NCBI GenBank assembly: GCA_013397795.1
Contig: VZTJ01004192.1
Span: forward strand, 2,572,649 to 2,636,648
DNA from: Orthonyx spaldingii
Lineage: Eukaryota > Chordata > Aves > Passeriformes > Orthonychidae
DNA: 64,000 nucleotides
Direction: 5' to 3'
Shown: positions 62,357 through 64,000 of the stretch, piece by piece
Layout: the number at the start of each line of letters is the position of its first letter
Position numbering within the stretch: position 1 is the first letter of the stretch
Position numbers and translations under genes: made by a program
The notes under the pieces: model-generated
Databases searched by the model: none
Told to the model about the DNA's origin: nothing
What the model saw: the letters and a program-made list of their open reading frames with translations, nothing else

Positions 62357-64000
62357 GAAAAAAATGCCGTTGCTGCATGAGGCACTTCACATCAAAATTG
62401 AGCTCCATAATAAGTACAAGACCCTTCCTGGGTTAATTGATTTCCCCTGCGAGATGTAGTGTAATGAATTTTCTGTAGCTGAATTCTATTCTTGGTGCTA
62501 GTGATTAGTAAACCTTTTCTCTTTTCTATAGATAGGTTGGTAAGTAGACAATCAGTGTTTGAACCCACTTTTTCTCCTGTTCATAGAAAACAAAAGAAAG
62601 CAAATCCTCCCTGTCATCACCAGTATTCAAATAAATTAAATAAATAATTAAACAGCCTTTTCTAAAACTTTGTAAAATCGCATATGTTACCTAAGTGTGC
62701 TGAATGACAATTCATACCACATTTAATTTGCTCCTGGAAGCACTCTCCAGCTTCACAAGGGTGCACAACCATATTAACTGAGGTAAGTGTTCACTGAAAA
62801 GAAATATATGGCCTACATCCTAGGGCCTAGACTTTGGTAAGCCACTTTACATAGACAAAACTAATTGTCTGCCTGTCTGAAACCCCTTCTCTTGACTGGT
62901 GACAGATAGGGAACAGATTGTTCTGATAATCCATAATGAAAGAGTTTCCTGAGCACACATTTTGAGCTGTGCCTCTTAACCAATGCGCAAAACATAATGT
63001 TAAGATAATGCAGCATGCCATGTCAGTAATTATGGAACTTGATACAGTAACTGTGGAACCCAGCACAGCAAGATGTTAATTGCACTGCAGACCAGTGGTC
63101 TGGCACATTAAAGCTGTCATCAGGAAGAAGCATAGCGTTTGGATCTTAAAGGAGCTGCAGGCTTTCTTGGCCAGTTTCTGCTGTCCCCTTCTCTGTGCAA
63201 GAAATTTCAAGACCAGAGGTATCTCTCAGCAGAGTTGCTTTGCCGAACACTGATACGCCATCATTCCCTCAACCTCTTGAGGTGCTGTGACAAGATCCTG
63301 CTAGTACTTGTTGTCCCCAGACAATTTGAAGTTTATGGGAATGATTTATTGCCAGTTTACAGAATGCCTCCAGAAAATCTATGCAGTACTCTCACGTTGC
63401 TTGAGGTGCTTCCTTCTGAGTGGTAGAGCTCTGTAGTGCTGAATTGCAAGGCTGTCATTTTGGAAAATAAAGGTCTTTGTAGAAGTCTTTGGTAAGGAGA
63501 ATTTGGTAGAAGGAAAGGTACAGGTTATCTCTGCAGGTAATTAGCAAGTAGGATGAAGTTATTCCACTGCCACGTCTGGGACCTTATCAGGCATAGGGGA
63601 GGCTTTTTCCCCCTACACTGATAATTACGTACATACATACTAGGAGGAAAAGGCAGCATAATAAATGGCATAAAAATTCATCAAGTTACTTTTAAATAAT
63701 GGTAGATTTCTTGTAAAATTTGGAGTAGCAAAGCATGTGTGGAAGCAAAGAAACTAAATTAGCATGTCTGGGTATGCAACCAGGGCATATTAAGATTTAG
63801 AGGAGGTTGTTATGGAGTCTGGAATGGATGCAGAGATGAAAGAAGAGGGTCAAGTTCAAATTGAAAAGTATCTGAAGACTTTAAAGGAGAAAGCTTTAGG
63901 TATGAGAAGAACAGCAGCAGAAAATGAAATTAAAGGTTGCAAAATCCCTAAGTGTTACAGGTTCAGTCAGGCCTAGGAAAATGGCAGCGACCTGATAGCA
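62357..64000. other. Non-coding stretch, nothing recognised
   Basis: A 95-codon + strand ORF at 63139-63426 is of balanced composition (includes LCRTLIRHHSLNLLRCCDKI) but has no clear acceptor or donor and no recognised family. The rest is AT-rich and unremarkable. Confidence 0.5.

Noticed and set aside
62340..62363. Poly-A run as the tail of a processed pseudogene
   Set aside because: No gene-like sequence or target-site duplication precedes it, and such retrocopies are rare in bird genomes.
1..64000. tRNA, rRNA, snRNA, known microRNA or CRISPR content
   Set aside because: Visual search for tRNA B-box words, U6-like sequence, let-7-type seeds and regularly spaced repeats found none; a covariance-model scan would be needed to exclude diverged copies.

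Overview
The window reads as nuclear DNA of a bird, or less likely another sauropsid. It is AT-rich and CpG-poor, has no long open reading frames, carries short microsatellites and homopolymer runs, and its only interspersed repeats I recognise are four truncated CR1 LINE 3' ends. I see no prokaryotic, organellar or viral gene organisation, no tRNA or rRNA gene and no CRISPR array. No exon of a named gene could be identified, so the window is best read as intergenic or intronic sequence, possibly with a sparse minus-strand transcription unit in its first 16 kb.

Layout. 1-3.3 kb: a CR1 tail on the + strand (1694-1971), then a minus-strand structure shaped like a 3'-terminal coding exon (splice acceptor, 88 open codons, stop, AATAAA about 370 bases further on). 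3.3-16.2 kb: mostly unremarkable DNA with a few exon-like minus-strand islands. The best is at 12916-13220: a CpG cluster, an ATG opening a signal-peptide-like sequence, and a consensus donor after 34 codons. This stretch also holds two exact copies of a 20-base sequence 810 bases apart. 16-33 kb: non-coding, with a homeodomain-motif-rich block near 21.2-21.5 kb and a simple ATG repeat. 33.5-34.0 kb: a CpG-retaining block without an ORF, a candidate conserved regulatory element. 37-40 kb: an E-box/TATA-like pair and a minus-strand CR1. 52.5-53.2 kb: the longest CR1 copy, carrying an internal 18-base triplication. 55.5-56.4 kb: two AT-rich inverted repeats with homeodomain-like cores. 59.0-59.4 kb: a fourth CR1. 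60.6 kb: an assembly gap between poly-T runs. The rest shows nothing I can support.

The ORFs of 60-180 codons across the window are about as many as chance allows at this base composition, so only those with independent support (splice signals, CpG retention, a terminator-like 3' end) are listed, all at low confidence. If the minus-strand exons are real they would be spliced parts of one or more genes read right to left, but the splice phases I can infer do not join them all into one chain. I found no clear sign of a novel biological system. The items most worth checking are the candidate minus-strand gene start and end, the 20-base repeat pair, and the inverted repeats in likely regulatory DNA.
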